From: an uncultured Faecalibacterium sp.
Lineage (GTDB): Bacteria > Bacillota > Clostridia > Oscillospirales > Ruminococcaceae
Assembly: GCA_934553285.1 (NCBI GenBank)
Contig: CAKTFD010000078.1
Span: forward strand, 1 to 9,996
DNA length: 9,996 bases
Reading direction: 5' to 3'
Below the pieces are notes generated by a model. It saw only the letters and a list, made by a program, of their open reading frames with translations. It had not been told where the DNA came from and ran no database searches. The position numbers and the translations under genes are program-made. Shown here piece after piece: positions 1 through 5,610 of this stretch. The stretch's first letter is position 1. Each line of letters starts with the position of its first letter.

Positions 1-249
1 GGCCTTGCGGACATTTACGGCGTAAGCAAGGTACAGCTTGGCACCGACTATCTGCGCCGCACCGGCATCGACCCGGCTGCCTGTGTGATGATCGGTGATA
101 CCGACCACGATGCCGAGGTGGCAGCAGCCATTGGTGCTGTCTGTGTGCTGTACACCGGCGGGCATCAATCCCGCGCCCGGCTGGAAAAAGCCAGTTCCTA
201 TGTCATCGATGACCTGGCGCAGCTGCCCGGGCTGCTGGAAACACTATAA
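1..249 (+). CDS. HAD-superfamily phosphatase, C-terminal fragment (5' end outside window)
   Basis: The open frame runs from base 1 to a TAA at 247-249, giving the last 82 residues of a protein whose start lies upstream. The fragment has the two C-terminal HAD motifs. Lys10, in the context YGVSK, fits motif III. The segment MIGDTDHDAEVA (residues 30-41) is motif IV, where Asp33 and Asp37 would bind the catalytic magnesium. The spacing and the following GA-x-C-V-x-Y-T-G-G-H stretch are typical of phosphoglycolate-phosphatase-like (Gph) HAD hydrolases. These are cytoplasmic phosphomonoesterases that use an N-terminal aspartyl-phosphate nucleophile, which is not visible here. The substrate cannot be told. 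The gene ends in a good terminator (261-297) and converges on the minus-strand cluster, so it is a separate transcription unit. Confidence 0.85.
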   Translation, partial: GLADIYGVSKVQLGTDYLRRTGIDPAACVMIGDTDHDAEVAAAIGAVCVLYTGGHQSRARLEKASSYVIDDLAQLPGLLETL

Positions 250-260
250 GACTTCTTTCA

Positions 261-297
261 GGCTCTGCTGCACAAACGCTGTGCACAGAGCCTTTTT
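261..297 (+). terminator. Rho-independent terminator of the HAD phosphatase gene
   Basis: GGCTCTG (261-267) and CAGAGCC (286-292) pair. Inside them, TGCACA (269-274) pairs with TGTGCA (280-285) around an AACGC loop, with one bulged C at 268. Five T follow at 293-297. It begins 11 bases after the HAD stop codon. Confidence 0.85.
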
Positions 298-350
298 GTA
301 TCCTCCCAGGCGGGTGCTGCTATCCATAGCCCGCCCCATAACCCGCAAAT

Positions 351-422
351 AAAAAAGACATCTGCAGCAATTCGCCTCTGCCACGCAGCAGAACCGCGGA
401 TTTTTGCTGCAGATGCCTTTTT
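351..422. terminator. Bidirectional terminator hairpin between convergent genes
   Basis: CATCTGCAGCAA (359-370) is perfectly complementary to TTGCTGCAGATG (404-415). The 33-base loop can form a small nested TCTGC/GCAGA hairpin. On the plus strand the stem is followed by CC and five T (418-422). On the minus strand it is followed by TC and six T (complement of 351-356). It lies between the HAD gene and the minus-strand cluster and probably ends transcription of that cluster. Confidence 0.75.
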
Positions 423-448
423 GCATCCGCTCTTTTAGGGTCTTTGTC

Positions 449-486
449 AAATGTTGGGGTCGAAATTTTTCCCGACCCCAACATTT
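449..486. repeat. 14-bp perfect inverted repeat without a T-tract
   Basis: Bases 449-462 (AAATGTTGGGGTCG) are the exact reverse complement of 473-486. The loop is 10 bases (463-472, AAATTTTTCC). Neither strand has a clear T-run after the stem, so it is not a standard terminator. It begins 17 bases beyond the stop of the minus-strand gene at 503. It may be an mRNA 3'-end stabilising hairpin or a dispersed palindromic repeat. Function unknown. Confidence 0.7.
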
Positions 487-502
487 ATTATAGAACCTCT
501 TT

Positions 503-1408
503 TTACAGCAGCTTTGCACCGGAGTGCGGCAGGCTGTCTGCACCAAGGCTTTGCAACCTTTGGGGCAGGGCGGCAAGGTCGCCGCCGGTATAGTACCAGC
601 TGGCAGCCAGCACCGCCAGCCCAAGCAGTACCAGCAGCCCCAGTGCCCTGCGCAGCCGGGGCTGCGGCTGTGCAGGCTGCGGCGCACAGAGCGCCGCCGG
701 GGTCAGCACAGCATCCGGTACCGGGCTGCCGTAGCGCTGCCAGCTTGTCCCACCGGCCTGGGGCAGGCCGCTGGCCGCACGGCGGAGCATATCCAGCAGC
801 CACAGGCCTGGGTTCTCATCCAGCGGCACACAGCGCAGCCAGCAGCCCTTTTTGCCGCCAACCAGCAGCAGGCGGCTCCGGGGCTGCTCCACACAGCCCA
901 CAGCCAGGTCTGTACCGGCCAGCTGCCGCACCGCCTGCACCCGTGCCAGGGTGCGGGCCGGTTCTGCCTGCGGCGCTTTGCGCAGCCTGCGGCTGAGCCG
1001 GGCAGTCATTCCGGCATCGGCATAGCTCCTGGCCCCAAAATCGAACACTTTTTCTGCGCCGGAAAGGTTCTCCAGCCGGGTCTCCAGCAGCGCAGCGGCA
1101 GCGGCATCACTGCATACCAGCAGCAGGCGGCGGCGCTCCAGCGCCTGCACCGCCGCAGCGGCAAGGCTCTGGCTGCCTTCGCCGTACAGCTCTGCCGCAA
1201 AGCGCGTCCGCAGCTGCTGTGCGGCGCGGCGCAGCTCCTCCCCGCTCTCGCTTTGCAGCGCTACCAGCGTTTCAGCCCCCCGGCTGCGGCAGCTGACAGT
1301 TCCCTGCCATCCTTCCGGCAGGGCCGCTGCTGCCTGCTGCACAGCCTGTTCCGATGCACCGAACAACCGCAGCACACAGCTGACCGGGCGTTTTTCCTCT
1401 TTTGTCAT
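503..1408 (-). CDS. Membrane-anchored, degenerate CinA C-terminal-domain paralogue (probable pseudoenzyme)
   Basis: The protein has 301 residues. I chose ATG 1408 because AGGGGGG lies 7 bases upstream; longer in-frame starts (e.g. 1474) lack a ribosome site. By eye, residues 13-76 align with the KH-like middle domain of the adjacent CinA (LRLFGASE against LRVLGGES; Cys40 with CinA Cys209; Phe70 with Phe239). Residues 82-131 align without gaps to CinA 255-304, with about 14 of 50 identical, including LSGAEKVF against VSGASEVF. The CinA catalytic motif ESCTGG (274-279) is DAAAAA (101-106) here, so the nucleophile Ser275 is Ala102. The GLAGPGG loop is also missing. The N-terminal MoCF domain is absent. 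A Pro/Gln-rich linker (about 240-250), RLRR (251-254), one membrane helix (about 255-273) and a 28-residue tail follow, suggesting N-inside topology. It is the last gene of the desulfurase-thiI-cinA cluster. No catalytic activity is expected; a regulatory or scaffold role for CinA is inference. Confidence 0.7.
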   Translation of the reverse strand: MTKEEKRPVSCVLRLFGASEQAVQQAAAALPEGWQGTVSCRSRGAETLVALQSESGEELRRAAQQLRTRFAAELYGEGSQSLAAAAVQALERRRLLLVCSDAAAAALLETRLENLSGAEKVFDFGARSYADAGMTARLSRRLRKAPQAEPARTLARVQAVRQLAGTDLAVGCVEQPRSRLLLVGGKKGCWLRCVPLDENPGLWLLDMLRRAASGLPQAGGTSWQRYGSPVPDAVLTPAALCAPQPAQPQPRLRRALGLLVLLGLAVLAASWYYTGGDLAALPQRLQSLGADSLPHSGAKLL

Positions 1409-1417
1409 AACGCATCC

Positions 1418-1435
1418 CCCCTGCGGCCGCAGGGG
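1418..1435. repeat. 18-bp perfect palindrome overlapping the ribosome-binding site of the CinA-like gene
   Basis: CCCCTGCGGCCGCAGGGG is self-complementary over all 18 bases. Read on the minus strand, its last four G plus two more form the Shine-Dalgarno run 7 bases before ATG 1408. In mRNA it could fold as a 7-bp stem with a GGCC loop and partly hide the ribosome site. Confidence 0.65.
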
Positions 1436-1458
1436 CCGCCGCCTGGAAGCTGTTTTTG

Positions 1459-1480
1459 TAAGCAGCATGCGCACTGCTTA
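1459..1480. repeat. Short inverted repeat between cinA and its paralogue
   Basis: TAAGCAG (1459-1465) pairs with CTGCTTA (1474-1480) around an 8-base loop, 14 bases after the cinA stop on the minus strand. No T-run follows in the direction of transcription, so I do not call it a terminator. Readthrough into the CinA-like gene is expected. Confidence 0.45.
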
Positions 1481-1493
1481 TAAGAACGGCTTC

Positions 1494-2813
1494 TTATTCT
1501 GCCCGCAAGGTCTTGTCCAGTGCGGCCAGGGCGGCGGGGTCATGCTGGGCATCTGCGGCAAGCACCTGCGTGCCTGCCGGCACTTTGCCCTTTGCCAGCT
1601 GCAGGGCCAGTTCCAGCGCAGCCTGGGCAGCGCGTGCGCGTACGAGCGCACGCCCCGGGCGGGAGACGAACAGTTTTTTCACATACACCCTGTCTCCTCG
1701 GGCTGCACCCAGATACACCGTGCCCACAGGCCGGACGGCATCGCCGCCGCCCGGACCTGCAAGGCCGGTCACACTGACGGCGATATCCGCACCGGCAGTT
1801 TTTGCCGCGCCAAGCGCCATCTGCGCCGCCACGGGCGCCGACACCACATGATATTGCGCAATGACCGCCGGATCCACCCCGACGAGCTTTGCCTTGGCCT
1901 GCTCCCAGTAGGTCACAAAGCCGTAGCCGAACACCTCGCTTGCGCCGGACACACTGGTCAGGCGCTGGGCGATCAGACCGCCGGTGCAGCTTTCGGCGGT
2001 GGCGATGGTCAGGCCATTGGCCTGCAGCGTATGCACCACCGTTTCTTCCAGCCCGGCGACATCCTCATCATACACCGCATCGCCCAGCAGATCATAGAAC
2101 TTTTTGGCGTAGGCGCGGCACATGGCCTGCGCTTCGGTGTCGTTTTGCGCCCGGGCCGTAATGCGGATCTCGCACTCGCCGGTCTTACAGTAGATGGCAG
2201 CGGTGGGGTTTGCGTTTTCCAGCAGGGGCCGCACCTTATATTCCAGGTTGCTCTCGCCGCCCAGCACCCGCAGCGTCAGGCTGTGCAGGGCACAGTTCTG
2301 CCGCGCCAGCAGCAGCGGACGCACGCTTTCTTCCCACATGGCCTTCATCTCGTGGGGCACACCGGGCATCAGCACGGCACAGTGGCCGTCCTGCTCGAAC
2401 CATGCCCCCGGCGCGGTGCCGTGGTAGTTGAGGATCTTGTGGCCGTGCACCGGCACCATAGCCTGTTTACGGTTGTTGGGGGTGGTCTCGCGCCCGGTAC
2501 GGGTAAAGAAGTCCACGATCTTCTGCCACTCATCCGGGTCAAAGGCCAGGGTATCGCCAAAGCAGGCTGCCACGGTCTCCTTGGTCAGGTCGTCCGCCGT
2601 GGGGCCAAGCCCGCCGGTAAACACCAGCAGGTCACAACGCTGTTTCGCCTCGTTGACGAACTCCGCCAGACGGCCATGGTTATCGCCGATGGTGCTCTCG
2701 CGCTGGACCGTAATGCCCAGCGCAGCCAGCTCCCGGCTGAGGTACTGTGCATTGGTGTTGAGAATATTGCCGAGCAGCAGCTCGGTACCGACACTGATGA
2801 TCTCTGCAGTCAT
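1494..2813 (-). CDS. cinA: CinA-family nicotinamide-nucleotide amidase / competence-damage protein
   Basis: The protein has 439 residues, normal length for full CinA. The N-terminal MoCF/COG1058 domain (about 1-170) shows ISVGTELLLGN (6-16) and FTGGLGPTADDLTKE (65-79). A KH-like middle domain covers about 180-245. The C-terminal PncC amidase domain (about 253-410) has ESCTGG (274-279) with Ser275 as nucleophile, and SVTGLAGPGG (347-356). In characterised CinA proteins the C-domain deamidates NMN to nicotinate mononucleotide in pyridine-nucleotide salvage, and the N-domain hydrolyses ADP-ribose. The family is also linked to competence. ATG 2813 is chosen because the MoCF domain begins right after it; a GAGGG site (2825-2829) lies within the end of thiI. 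The start is 7 bases after the thiI stop, so the two genes are translationally close or coupled. The next gene is a decayed copy of its C-terminal half. Confidence 0.95.
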   Translation of the reverse strand: MTAEIISVGTELLLGNILNTNAQYLSRELAALGITVQRESTIGDNHGRLAEFVNEAKQRCDLLVFTGGLGPTADDLTKETVAACFGDTLAFDPDEWQKIVDFFTRTGRETTPNNRKQAMVPVHGHKILNYHGTAPGAWFEQDGHCAVLMPGVPHEMKAMWEESVRPLLLARQNCALHSLTLRVLGGESNLEYKVRPLLENANPTAAIYCKTGECEIRITARAQNDTEAQAMCRAYAKKFYDLLGDAVYDEDVAGLEETVVHTLQANGLTIATAESCTGGLIAQRLTSVSGASEVFGYGFVTYWEQAKAKLVGVDPAVIAQYHVVSAPVAAQMALGAAKTAGADIAVSVTGLAGPGGGDAVRPVGTVYLGAARGDRVYVKKLFVSRPGRALVRARAAQAALELALQLAKGKVPAGTQVLAADAQHDPAALAALDKTLRAE

Positions 2814-2820
2814 GGACAAA

Positions 2821-4020
2821 TCAACCCTCAAATTCTACCTGATCGGTGATGCGCACCCGGATGCGCTCGGCATTTGCAGCAGCCTCGGCTTCCAGCGCGG
2901 CAAGGCCGGGCATGGCGGCTTCGGCAGCAAGGATCTCTTCCAGCTCCGGGCGGATCTTCGGGTGCGGCGGGGTAAAGATGGTGCAGCAGTCCTCGTAGGG
3001 CAGGATGCTGGTCTCAAAGGTATTGATGTGGCGGGAAGTCTCGATGATCTCGGTCTTGTCCATGCCGATGAGCGGGCGCAGGATGGGCAGGTCCTGCGCG
3101 GCATCGGTGCACTGCAGTGCCTTGACGGTCTGGCTTGCCACCTGTGCCAGGCTCTCGCCGGTGACCAGCGCTTCGCAGCCCTGCTTTTTGGCGATGACGT
3201 TGGCAATGCGCATCATGCTGCGGCGCATCAAAACCGTAAACAGCACATCCGGCGCATTATCCCGGATGTATTCCTGAGGCTTTGTGTAGGGCACCACAAA
3301 CAGGTTGGAGCTGCCGGTGTAAACGGTGATAAGCTGGGCCAGTGCCTTTACCTTTAGTTTTGCGCGTTCGGAAGTATACGGTGGGGACGCAAAATGGATG
3401 TGATCCAGTGCCAGACCGCGCTTTGCCATGCGGTATGCTGCCACCGGGCTGTCGATGCCGCCGGAGAGCATGTTCAGCGCGCGGCCGCTGGTACCCACGG
3501 GCAGACCGCCCTCGCCCGGTATTTTCGGGCCATGGATATACGCACCGTAATCGCGGATCTCCACGATGACCTTGAACTGCGGGGCGTGCACATCCACCTT
3601 GAGGTAATTGTGCTTGCCCAGCAGGTATGCGCCCAGCTCCCGCATCAGTTCCGGGCTGGTCATGGGGTAGGTCTTATCTGCACGGCGGGCCTCCACCTTA
3701 AAGGTGCGGATGCCGCGCAGGTCTTCTCCCAGATAGTCCTCAGCGGTCTGGCAGATGGTGTCAAAGTCCTTTTCGCACACCACCGCGCGGCTGAGCGCTG
3801 CAAGGCCGAACACCTTGCTCACCCGCTCAAACGCCAGATCCATATCCACATCCTCTTCCTCAGGCTCCATATAAAAGGTGGACTGGGTGCAGTATACCTT
3901 GAACTTGCCCACCGTCTTGAGCCGGTAGCGCAGGATCTTCATCATCGCCGCCTCAAACTGGTTGCGGTTCAGGCCTTTCAGGGACATCTCGCCCTGGTAG
4001 CCCATAATAATCTCATGCAT
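2821..4020 (-). CDS. thiI: tRNA uracil 4-sulfurtransferase ThiI, rhodanese-less form
   Basis: The protein has 399 residues, the usual length of Gram-positive ThiI lacking the C-terminal rhodanese domain of the E. coli enzyme. The N-terminal ferredoxin-like and THUMP region spans about 1-165, and a PP-loop ATP pyrophosphatase domain covers about 175-390. The PP-loop LSGGIDSP is at 185-192. A PYEDCC motif with Cys345/Cys346 lies where ThiI proteins carry their conserved catalytic-domain cysteine. The enzyme adenylates U8 of tRNA and replaces its oxygen with persulfide sulfur, giving 4-thiouridine, a near-UV sensor. Sulfur for the rhodanese-less form is expected to come from the NifS-like desulfurase encoded immediately upstream (B. 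subtilis NifZ/ThiI is the precedent). ATG 4020 follows AGGAGA (4029-4034). Whether it also supplies thiazole synthesis cannot be judged here. Confidence 0.95.
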   Translation of the reverse strand: MHEIIMGYQGEMSLKGLNRNQFEAAMMKILRYRLKTVGKFKVYCTQSTFYMEPEEEDVDMDLAFERVSKVFGLAALSRAVVCEKDFDTICQTAEDYLGEDLRGIRTFKVEARRADKTYPMTSPELMRELGAYLLGKHNYLKVDVHAPQFKVIVEIRDYGAYIHGPKIPGEGGLPVGTSGRALNMLSGGIDSPVAAYRMAKRGLALDHIHFASPPYTSERAKLKVKALAQLITVYTGSSNLFVVPYTKPQEYIRDNAPDVLFTVLMRRSMMRIANVIAKKQGCEALVTGESLAQVASQTVKALQCTDAAQDLPILRPLIGMDKTEIIETSRHINTFETSILPYEDCCTIFTPPHPKIRPELEEILAAEAAMPGLAALEAEAAANAERIRVRITDQVEFEG

Positions 4021-4061
4021 AAATGTTGTCTCCTGAATGTTATGGTCTTATCGTATTTTTC

Positions 4062-4086
4062 AAAAACATGCCTGTCGAAACGGCAT
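4062..4086 (-). terminator. Candidate internal terminator/attenuator between desulfurase and thiI
   Basis: In the 131-base gap, the minus strand reads ATGCC-GT-TTCG-AC-A-GGCAT (4086 to 4068). That is a seven-pair stem with one bulged A and a TTCG tetraloop, followed by G and five T (4066-4062). The stem is short, so termination is probably partial. It may lower thiI-cinA expression relative to the desulfurase, or protect a processed end. Confidence 0.45.
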
Positions 4087-4151
4087 AGCTGCGGTAGGCG
4101 CTTCAACGCTGTTGCTTGTGCACAAAAACGCAAGCTGCTATAAAAGCGTAC

Positions 4152-5303
4152 TTACCTTCGGATCCGCTGCAGGTGCTTCATGCCGTCCTCAAAGCGGTTG
4201 AGGAAAGCATCCACATCCTCCGGGGTGTTATCCGCACAGAAGGACACCCGGATGGCGGTATCGATGGCAAGCGGGTCGCGCCCCATAGCTGCCAGCGTAT
4301 GGCTGGGCTGGCCGCGCCCGCAGGCACTGGCGGAGGAAACATAGATCTGCTCCTCTGCCAGAAACGCCAGCATAGTCTCGCTCTTGATGCACATCTCGCT
4401 GAAATTCAGCACCTCGGGCACGGCGTTGTCCGGGCTGTTGACTACGACCTCCGGAAAAGCCTGCAGCCCCGCACGCAGGCGCTGGTTCAGCGCACGCATG
4501 GCGGTATCGCGGCTCTTCATGGTCTTTGCCAGGCGGGTGGCCGCCGCTGCCAATCCCATTGCATAGGGCAGATTCTCGGTACCGGGGCGCATCTGCCGCT
4601 CCTGCTCCCCGCCCAGATATGGCGGCTGGAAGGCCTGCACCAGCCGGTCGGAGAGGTAGAGCGCGCCTATGCCCTTGGGGGCATGGATCTTGTGGCCGCT
4701 CACCGCAAGGGTATCGATGTTATCCAGCTTGATGGGCACCCGCATCCAGGCCTGCACCGCATCTACATGGACGATGGTGCGGCTGTTGCGGCGCTTGACC
4801 TCGGCAGCCAGGCACTCCACATCGTTCCGGGTGCCGATCTCGTTATTGACCATCATGCAGGCCACGAGGATGGTGTTTTTGTCCACATGCTCCAGCATGG
4901 CGGCGATATCCAGCGTACCGTCCGCACGGGGTGCCACCACCGTAACCTCATAGCCCTGCTTTGCCAGCCGTTCCAGCGGCCTTTGCACACTGGGATGCTC
5001 AAAACCGGACACCACGATGCCTTTGCCGAAGGTGCGGGTCTGCACCGCACCCAGCAGCGCCAGATTGTTGCTCTCGCTGCCGCAGGAGGTAAAGTACAGC
5101 TCCCGGCTTTTGCAGCCCAGGGTACGGGCCACTGCAGCGCGGGCGGCGTTCAGGGCTTCCTCACTGCGGGCGCCTGGGCCATACAGACTGGAAGGGTTTG
5201 CCCAGTGCTCCCGCATGGCTTTGTCAATTACGTCCGCCACCTCGGGCGCTACGATGGTGGTGGCCGCGTTATCCAGATAATGTAACTGAGGGTTTTGCAG
5301 CAT
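4152..5303 (-). CDS. NifS/IscS-type cysteine desulfurase, probable sulfur donor for ThiI
   Basis: The 383-residue class-V PLP aminotransferase fold is complete. It starts HYLDNAATT (8-16). His103 (FEHPSV) and Asp181 (HVDAVQ) are the cofactor-stacking and pyridine-nitrogen residues. Lys205 in SGHKIHAPKG is the Schiff-base lysine. Cys328 in SSASACGRG is the persulfide-forming cysteine on the mobile loop. These are group-I (IscS/NifS-like) features. The enzyme converts cysteine to alanine and holds the sulfur as persulfide. No iscU or other cluster scaffold is adjacent, while thiI follows, so a dedicated role in tRNA thiolation is the best inference. It would be the equivalent of B. subtilis NifZ, but I give no symbol because general IscS cannot be excluded. 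ATG 5303 follows AGGA with a 9-base spacer. Promoter at 5352-5380. Confidence 0.93.
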   Translation of the reverse strand: MLQNPQLHYLDNAATTIVAPEVADVIDKAMREHWANPSSLYGPGARSEEALNAARAAVARTLGCKSRELYFTSCGSESNNLALLGAVQTRTFGKGIVVSGFEHPSVQRPLERLAKQGYEVTVVAPRADGTLDIAAMLEHVDKNTILVACMMVNNEIGTRNDVECLAAEVKRRNSRTIVHVDAVQAWMRVPIKLDNIDTLAVSGHKIHAPKGIGALYLSDRLVQAFQPPYLGGEQERQMRPGTENLPYAMGLAAAATRLAKTMKSRDTAMRALNQRLRAGLQAFPEVVVNSPDNAVPEVLNFSEMCIKSETMLAFLAEEQIYVSSASACGRGQPSHTLAAMGRDPLAIDTAIRVSFCADNTPEDVDAFLNRFEDGMKHLQRIRR

Positions 5304-5351
5304 AAAAAGATTTCCTGCTTTCTGTCGTTATTTTCATAATAACCCAGATTA

Positions 5352-5380
5352 AGTATAGCACAAACTTTTTGATAACGCAA
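5352..5380 (-). promoter_or_regulatory. Sigma-70-type promoter of the desulfurase-thiI-cinA cluster
   Basis: On the minus strand TTGCGT (5380-5375), a 17-base spacer and TATACT (5357-5352) are preceded by TGC, an extended -10. It lies about 50 bases upstream of ATG 5303. The -35 is weak, so the extended -10 probably carries recognition. Confidence 0.6.
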
Positions 5381-5433
5381 AAAAATTATGCATCCGCAGG
5401 CCATTCTTTTGCGATTTTTATAACTGTTTTTCC

Positions 5434-5463
5434 TTGACAAACACCCCGCCGGTGTGCTATCTT
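5434..5463 (+). promoter_or_regulatory. Sigma-70-type promoter of fhs
   Basis: A consensus TTGACA (5434-5439) is 18 bases from TATCTT (5458-5463), which has an extended TGC. Transcription would start near 5470, just before the riboswitch. The spacer holds a small dyad, ACACC (5441-5445) and GGTGT (5451-5455), which could be an operator but is short enough to be chance. Confidence 0.8.
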
Positions 5464-5470
5464 TACAACA

Positions 5471-5590
5471 TGGACCGCATCTCTGCTGACGGAACCTTGT
5501 GGAGCACCACAGTGCAGGGATGCCATGGAACGTCAAATGCCGACCGTCTGGGCAGCCTTGCGCAACTGGTGCGCAAAGCTGCCTTTTTTG
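5471..5590 (+). promoter_or_regulatory. ZTP (pfl-motif) riboswitch controlling fhs
   Basis: The 147-base leader of fhs has the pfl-motif layout. The outer stem P1 is GCATCTCTGC (5477-5486) with GCAGGGATGC (5514-5523), all ten positions pairing with one U-G wobble. P2 is TGTGG (5498-5502) with CCACA (5507-5511). The 3' element CCGTCTGGGCA (5544-5554) matches the hallmark CCGNCTGGGC of this class. GACGG (5488-5492) is exactly complementary to CCGTC (5544-5548), the expected pseudoknot. P3 can form from TGCC (5538-5541) and GGCA (5551-5554). fhs is the gene after which the pfl motif was noticed. ZTP/ZMP signals low 10-formyl-THF. The junction after P2 differs from the consensus as I remember it, so a covariance-model score would settle the exact stems. 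Confidence 0.85.
5551..5589 (+). terminator. Riboswitch expression platform: terminator upstream of fhs
   Basis: GGCAGC (5551-5556) pairs with GCTGCC (5578-5583). TTGCGCA (5558-5564) pairs with TGCGCAA (5570-5576) around ACTGG, with one C/A mismatch. Six T follow (5584-5589). Its first arm GGCA is the same segment used by the riboswitch P3 and ligand pocket, so ligand binding should block the terminator and switch fhs on. The fhs ribosome site starts about 6 bases after the T-run. Confidence 0.88.
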
Positions 5591-5610
5591 CTATCAAGGA
5601 GGATGTCTGT

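Noticed and set aside
480..495. TATAAT on the minus strand just before the 449-486 hairpin, as a small-RNA promoter
   Set aside because: The hexamer is perfect but no -35 is seen at 16-18 bases, and the AT-rich spacer after a stop codon makes chance matches likely.
244..687. Minus-strand frame across the HAD 3' end and hairpins (147 codons)
   Set aside because: It runs through two terminator-like hairpins and overlaps the end of the CinA-like gene in another frame. No ribosome site and no domain.
1409..1474. 22-residue N-terminal extension of the CinA-like protein
   Set aside because: The alternative GTG/ATG starts lack a Shine-Dalgarno, and the extension would be translated through the GC palindrome. 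ATG 1408 has a G-rich site at proper spacing. Not fully excluded.
524..1483. Long plus-strand open frame opposite the CinA-like gene (also 451-996)
   Set aside because: No ribosome site, and the composition is a mirror of the Ala/Leu-rich antisense gene. The minus-strand frame has CinA homology, a membrane helix and a ribosome site.
1467..2849. 460-codon plus-strand frame opposite cinA
   Set aside because: Translation is rich in His, Gly and Gln with no domain. It is the antisense shadow of a clearly recognisable cinA.
4116..5285. 389-codon plus-strand frame opposite the desulfurase
   Set aside because: Same reason: no ribosome site or domain, and the opposite strand encodes a complete PLP enzyme with all catalytic residues.
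5471..5590. Tetrahydrofolate (THF) riboswitch as an alternative for the fhs leader
   Set aside because: THF aptamers can occur near folate genes, but the CCGTCTGGGCA element with its exact GACGG pseudoknot partner is the ZTP/pfl signature.
5434..5610. Upstream extension of fhs by 59 codons
   Set aside because: It would begin in the -35 box and translate the riboswitch and terminator. ATG 5611 has an AAGGAGG site and gives the normal family length.
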